DNA of 64,000 bases, from NCBI RefSeq assembly GCF_900119485.1, contig NZ_FPJZ01000009.1:39383-103382 (forward strand), given 5' to 3'. The notes under the pieces were generated by a model. It was not told the DNA's origin. It made no database searches and saw only the letters and a program-made list of their open reading frames with translations. This document shows, piece after piece, positions 61,025 to 64,000 of this stretch (within the stretch, counting starts at the first letter, position 1; the number at the start of each line of letters is the position of its first letter). The position numbers and the translations under genes are program-made. The stretch comes from Thermoactinomyces sp. DSM 45891 (GTDB lineage: Bacteria > Bacillota > Bacilli > Thermoactinomycetales > Thermoactinomycetaceae).

Positions 61025-61270
61025 TTGAGTCAAAAAGATCATTGCCACCATACATCAATGAAAACATATGACGTATATCATGGCCCTTTTGACCCCTGCC
61101 CACCCATAGGTCATAAGTACTACTCCACGCCCCCTCATCTCTATATGGGTTTTCAACCACGTTGTTTAGAGCAATTCCCCATTCGAGAAGCTCTATTTCG
61201 CGGAACCCTATGGAAAGCATTATATGACCCTTACGAAAATCCGTATAAAAAAAGGGGGGAACTACGATGA
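61025..61270 (+). CDS. cotJA: Spore coat protein CotJA
   Basis: The 81-residue product starts at TTG 61025 behind AAGGAGGG. It is rich in Pro, Tyr and His (YDVYHGPFDPCPPIGHKYY) and has the PPHLYMGFQPRCLEQF segment of CotJA. It is a spore inner-coat component expressed in the mother cell. It overlaps cotJB by 4 bp, so it is the head of the cotJABC operon. Confidence 0.88.
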   Translation: MSQKDHCHHTSMKTYDVYHGPFDPCPPIGHKYYSTPPHLYMGFQPRCLEQFPIREALFRGTLWKALYDPYENPYKKRGELR

Positions 61271-61530
61271 ATTCACCCCTCCCACCAGAATACTACAAAC
61301 TGTTGGAAGAACTACAAGCTGTTGACTTTGCCTTAGTTGAGCTAACCCTTTACCTTGATACCCATCCAAAAGACATAGACTCCATTCGACAATTTAACGG
61401 ACTAGCCAAAAAACGAAAAAAAATAGCAAAAGAATACGAAGCACGATATGGTCCCCTCTTACAATTTGGTCGTAGTTACTCCGATGAAAATTGGTCTTGG
61501 GGAAAGCCTCCTTGGCCTTGGCAAGTATAA
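61267..61530 (+). CDS. cotJB: Spore coat protein CotJB
   Basis: The 87-residue product begins PPEYYKLLEELQAVDFALVE and ends GRSYSDENWSWGKPPWPWQ, which is the usual CotJB ending. It is a small helical coat protein needed with CotJA and CotJC in the spore coat. ATG 61267 lies within the end of cotJA, with GGGGGGAAC ahead of it. Confidence 0.92.
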   Translation: MNSPLPPEYYKLLEELQAVDFALVELTLYLDTHPKDIDSIRQFNGLAKKRKKIAKEYEARYGPLLQFGRSYSDENWSWGKPPWPWQV

Positions 61531-61548
61531 AAAGGAGGTTCCTGGTCA

Positions 61549-61782
61549 ATGTGGGTATATGAAAAAAAACTGCAATATCCCGTAAAAGTAAGTACATGTA
61601 ACCCTTATTTAGCAAAACTACTCGTTGAACAATACGGCGGGGCAGATGGCGAACTCGCCGCAGCACTCCGCTATCTCAACCAGCGGTACACCATTCCCGA
61701 TAAAGTAGTCGGCCTATTAACCGATATCGGCACAGAAGAATTCGCTCATCTCGAGATGATTGCAACAATGATATATAAATAA
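61549..61782 (+). CDS. cotJC: Spore coat protein CotJC, truncated (77 residues)
   Basis: The sequence MWVYEKKLQYPVKVSTCNPYL to GTEEFAHLEMIATMIYK is clearly CotJC, a manganese-catalase-like ferritin-fold protein of about 190 residues. A TAA stop follows codon 77, and the next 100 bases in all frames show no CotJC-like sequence. The remaining part keeps E-E-F-x-H-x-E metal ligands but loses the second half of the four-helix bundle. It is most likely a 3' deletion and the product is probably inactive as a catalase. Shine-Dalgarno AAAGGAGG is intact. Confidence 0.85.
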   Translation: MWVYEKKLQYPVKVSTCNPYLAKLLVEQYGGADGELAAALRYLNQRYTIPDKVVGLLTDIGTEEFAHLEMIATMIYK

Positions 61783-61815
61783 ATTAGTTATATTATGCTA
61801 CTAATCGACAAAAAA

Positions 61816-61864
61816 TAGTGCCGTCTAAATGAATTGTGGTAACCACTACCATTAGACAGCACTA
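61816..61864. terminator. Terminator after truncated cotJC
   Basis: TAGTGCCGTCTAA and TTAGACAGCACTA arms pair with one mismatch, followed by TTTAATTTA. A-run and T-run flanks allow both directions; the minus-strand gene at 61879 converges here. Confidence 0.7.
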
Positions 61865-61878
61865 TTTAATTTACCTAT

Positions 61879-62181
61879 TTAACATCCTAATAGGGCGCAT
61901 ACAATACCACCAATCATCCAATAAAGAAAAATACTACATGTCATAATGATATTTAAAATAAGAAATAAAAGTGCATATTTACCATTTTTATTTAAAGCTA
62001 ACTTACTAAATAGAATGCCTATGGGGGCTATAATAAGGGTAGAAAACAGCAGTACCGGTCCTTGTAAAAACAATTTAACTGAAACCGAAAACTGATTTGC
62101 TACAAAAAGTAACCCCCAAGATAGGAGACCAATTACAAAAGTAATTCTAGATAGTGCTGAGAACACTTTCAGCTTATTCAT
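61879..62181 (-). CDS. Small membrane protein, three to four spans
   Basis: The 100-residue product is hydrophobic along most of its length, with segments near residues 12-30 (ITFVIGLLSWGLLFVANQF), 40-60 (GPVLLFSTLIIAPIGILFS) and 68-98 (YALLFLILNIIMTCSIFLYW and beyond). No family was recognised. It lies 30 bp downstream of the phospholipase A2-like gene in the same direction, so it may be its partner or an immunity-type membrane protein, which is only positional inference. Confidence 0.6.
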   Translation of the reverse strand: MNKLKVFSALSRITFVIGLLSWGLLFVANQFSVSVKLFLQGPVLLFSTLIIAPIGILFSKLALNKNGKYALLFLILNIIMTCSIFLYWMIGGIVCALLGC

Positions 62182-62211
62182 AAATTCCCATCCTTAATTG
62201 TCGTGTATTGA

Positions 62212-62829
62212 TTATCTTGGTGCTCCTGGCATGTCAATATTTCCACAAAAACGAGCCTTCATTTGAAGGAGGAAATACGTATAAACAGTTGTTGCCATAG
62301 CTTTTTCTCCTGACTTCATATAAGGATAGCTTTTCAGGATGCCCCATAGCAAGTTTCTGTCACAAGTACAATGAAAATATCCTACTTTAGCATAGCATAA
62401 GTCATGTTCCATACAACGATAATCCAAATTATTCTCTGGTTTCGGATTATTCATAGATTTGCCACCATGCCCTGGACCACACCAATTACCATATATAGGA
62501 AGACCTGGTTTGATTCGTGATTTTTTCACATTCGCTGAGCTATATTGTGAAGAAAACTTATTAAATTCTCGACCCTGAGCCAATTGCTCAGGAGTAGCAC
62601 CATCTTTCTCCGCTTTTTCCACATCAAAAACTAGCTCATTATTTTTACCTACAACAATATACTTCTCCAAAGATTGTACATTATCTATTAGTTCTTTAGG
62701 TGCTTCTTCTTGTGAGTTAATAGGAGTTGGATCTTCCATAGCTCCGTATACTGTACTAGTATTAAAGGGAATAGAAAGACAGATAGAAAGAAATGTGATC
62801 ATTACAATAGTTATTTTTAATTTTTTCAT
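62212..62829 (-). CDS. Secreted phospholipase A2-like protein
   Basis: The 205-residue product has a signal peptide (MKKLKITIVMITFLSICLSI and on), a propeptide-like charged region (about residues 30-100) and a C-terminal catalytic domain. It contains a calcium-loop-like YGNWCGPGHGG and the active-site C-M-E-H-D-L-C-Y (residue about 140), followed by CTCDRNLL with paired Cys. This His-Asp dyad and Cys pattern is that of secreted phospholipase A2. It should hydrolyse the sn-2 ester of phospholipids outside the cell. AGGAGG precedes ATG 62829. Confidence 0.82.
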   Translation of the reverse strand: MKKLKITIVMITFLSICLSIPFNTSTVYGAMEDPTPINSQEEAPKELIDNVQSLEKYIVVGKNNELVFDVEKAEKDGATPEQLAQGREFNKFSSQYSSANVKKSRIKPGLPIYGNWCGPGHGGKSMNNPKPENNLDYRCMEHDLCYAKVGYFHCTCDRNLLWGILKSYPYMKSGEKAMATTVYTYFLLQMKARFCGNIDMPGAPR

Positions 62830-63180
62830 TATTTAGAAATATACCTCCTGCAATTATTTATATACTAAGTTGGGACAAATATATTAAGCTTCCACTCAGC
62901 AATTTTTATCAGAACTACAATTGGGACGCCCACGACCTAATAAACAATAACATATTTGTAATTTATTTCAAATGGTTATTATTGTAATATCACGGAATGG
63001 CTACTGTTGCAATTAGATTGACAACTCGTCGGTTATCAATAAAAATTATTGTTGAAATAAACAACAAAAAAAGAGCATCAAAGTTTGTATCGATTTGCTC
63101 TGTAACATAAAGGGGAACTGATTATGGATTTGCACAAACAGTTTATATTTTTCTCTGATCAACAAAAGAAAAGAAGAGCA
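62830..63180. other. Intergenic boundary between chromosome and right-hand mobile element
   Basis: No gene was found. The DNA is AT-rich and holds AGAGCA/TGCTCT with a T-run on the minus strand (63066-63101), a second terminator of the leftward element. The end of the element should lie here, but no attachment repeat could be recognised without the other end. Confidence 0.4.
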
Positions 63181-63205
63181 TCAACACTTCTTTGAATAGC
63201 TCTTC
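63164..63205 (-). terminator. Terminator after the small ORF next to rep
   Basis: GAAGAGC and GCTCTTC arms (63199-63205 and 63173-63179) with TTTTCTTTT following on the minus strand. It overlaps the 3' end of the 57-residue gene. Confidence 0.7.
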
Positions 63206-63354
63206 AGTAGTAGTCTAACCAACTTTTCCATATCAAGATCACCATAAACTTTAATCGTTCCTACTCCCTCAATTCTTTCTTCAAACGTTACGGGCTTGCT
63301 TTTATTCAATTCCTCTATTCTCTTCAATTCATCCAATCTCTGCAATATAATCAT
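63181..63354 (-). CDS. 57-residue hypothetical protein downstream of rep
   Basis: The frame runs from ATG 63354 (or TTG 63345, better spaced from GAGAGGGG) to 63181. It encodes a charged, partly helical protein: QRLDELKRIEELNKSKPVTF, then EGVGTIKVYGDLDMEKLVRLLL. It lies 52 bp downstream of the replication initiator on the same strand and ends at a terminator, as expected for a small cotranscribed gene of a plasmid-like element. No family was recognised. Confidence 0.6.
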   Translation of the reverse strand: MIILQRLDELKRIEELNKSKPVTFEERIEGVGTIKVYGDLDMEKLVRLLLKSYSKKC

Positions 63355-63406
63355 CCCCTCTCTTACTTCAATTCAATGTATTAATAGCTCAGATTGTCTT
63401 ATTCAT

Positions 63407-64000
63407 CTACATTGCTGTTTGGTCTTTTGGTGGATCGGATTTAACACGGATCATACTCTTCAATTGCTTCAAACGCTCATCTCTAACTTGCTTGGCATCC
63501 TTATACTGATCGATCATAATGAAATCCTGATCTTTCAAACGCTTAACCGCTTTTTGTACTAACTCTAGTAAGAACTCTTCGGATTCTGCCTTCACGATCG
63601 TTGCGAGAGTAGGCGTTACTTGACGATCTAACCAACTCAATTTCGTTTCAACCGTTCTTTCTTTGGGCAGTTCTGTAAGCTTGATTTTGGCTGTGTCTCC
63701 GATAAAGCGTTCCCACTTCTTCCAAGTCTTCCAACGGCTTTTATTGCTATCGGTTCCCTTCGTTGTAAAGCGGACATAGTAGTTTAAAACACCCGTTACG
63801 ATCTCGCCTGCATCCACTTCATTTGCGATCAACCAAGCTACTTTAACGGCTCTTTCGTCCTTTAGTTCCAGTTCGGTACGATTCCAAAACTTGATACCTT
63901 CTAATTCGCTCTCATTTCCGTCCTTCAGGGCTTCTTTGTACTTATCGTAAAATCGAACTTTGAGTAGGGAAGAAGAAGAACCAAGATAGATGGTTTGCCC
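63407..64000 (-). CDS. Replication initiation factor (Rep_trans / NicK type), partial
   Basis: The minus-strand frame is open from the right edge to the stop at 63407, giving 197 C-terminal residues. It contains GQTIYLGSSSSLLKVRFYDK followed by WNRTELELKDERAVKVAWLI, the pattern of Rep_trans initiators and relaxases (pT181-type Rep, ICEBs1 NicK, phage rstA-like), where the R-F-Y-D-K Tyr region and the E-L-E-L-K metal-binding strand lie in the catalytic fold. These proteins nick one strand to start rolling-circle replication. The N-terminus is outside the window. Confidence 0.8.
   Translation of the reverse strand, partial: GQTIYLGSSSSLLKVRFYDKYKEALKDGNESELEGIKFWNRTELELKDERAVKVAWLIANEVDAGEIVTGVLNYYVRFTTKGTDSNKSRWKTWKKWERFIGDTAKIKLTELPKERTVETKLSWLDRQVTPTLATIVKAESEEFLLELVQKAVKRLKDQDFIMIDQYKDAKQVRDERLKQLKSMIRVKSDPPKDQTAM

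Noticed and set aside
1..64000. CRISPR arrays, tRNA genes, rRNA and insertion sequences
   Set aside because: No regularly spaced repeats, cloverleaf-type sequences, ribosomal sequence or transposase frames with terminal repeats were seen by eye.

Overview
The window looks like a chromosome segment of an endospore-forming, low-GC Gram-positive bacterium (order Bacillales). The grounds are strong Bacillus-type Shine-Dalgarno sequences, frequent TTG and GTG starts, a cotJ spore-coat operon, the coproporphyrin-dependent haem genes hemE-hemH-hemY, S-box and L-box riboswitches, and a sucC-sucD-dprA order as in Bacillus subtilis. A family such as Thermoactinomycetaceae is possible, but this is only a guess from the mixture of genes.

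Region 1 (1 to about 20.8 kb) is the late part of a siphovirus-type prophage, nearly all on the minus strand. Read from right to left it has a cytosine-5 DNA methyltransferase, a structured non-coding block, a short tyrosine recombinase (plus strand), small and large terminase, portal, minor head protein, a two-gene plus-strand moron (membrane protein and GNAT acetyltransferase), scaffold, DUF5309-type capsid, head-tail connectors, tail tube, two tail chaperones with a -1 frameshift site, tape measure, distal tail protein and a tail-associated protein with a beta-helix-like C-terminal region that runs off the left edge. The prophage ends in the 3' part of dprA, whose reading frame is altered there and where an 18-bp sequence is repeated 77 bp apart.

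Region 2 (20.8 to 24.8 kb) is the host block dprA-sucD-sucC plus a 48-residue single-span membrane protein and a hypothetical gene. Region 3 (24.8 to 31.6 kb) is a glycan locus: two GT4 glycosyltransferases, a GT2 glycosyltransferase, a sugar epimerase, a sugar-1-phosphate nucleotidylyltransferase, a LegB-like 4,6-dehydratase and a frameshifted methyltransferase. A sigma-K-like promoter before one GT4 gene suggests, but does not prove, a role in the spore surface. Region 4 (31.7 to 47 kb) has a CAP-domain lipoprotein, an amino-acid permease under a lysine riboswitch, a class A penicillin-binding protein, an FMN reductase, the haem genes, a serine-dehydrogenase-type proteinase and HelD.

Region 5 (47 to 55.1 kb) holds what looks like the full downstream methionine salvage pathway: mtnE and mtnWXBD leftward, mtnU and mtnKA rightward, with two SAM-I riboswitches. 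Region 6 (55.2 to 62.8 kb) has a Cu/Zn superoxide dismutase lipoprotein, an alpha/beta hydrolase, SelO, an LD-carboxypeptidase, cotJA-cotJB and a cotJC cut to 77 codons, and a secreted phospholipase A2-like protein. At the right edge (63.2 to 64 kb) a Rep_trans-type replication initiator enters the window, so a second mobile element begins there. No tRNA, rRNA, CRISPR array or insertion sequence was seen.
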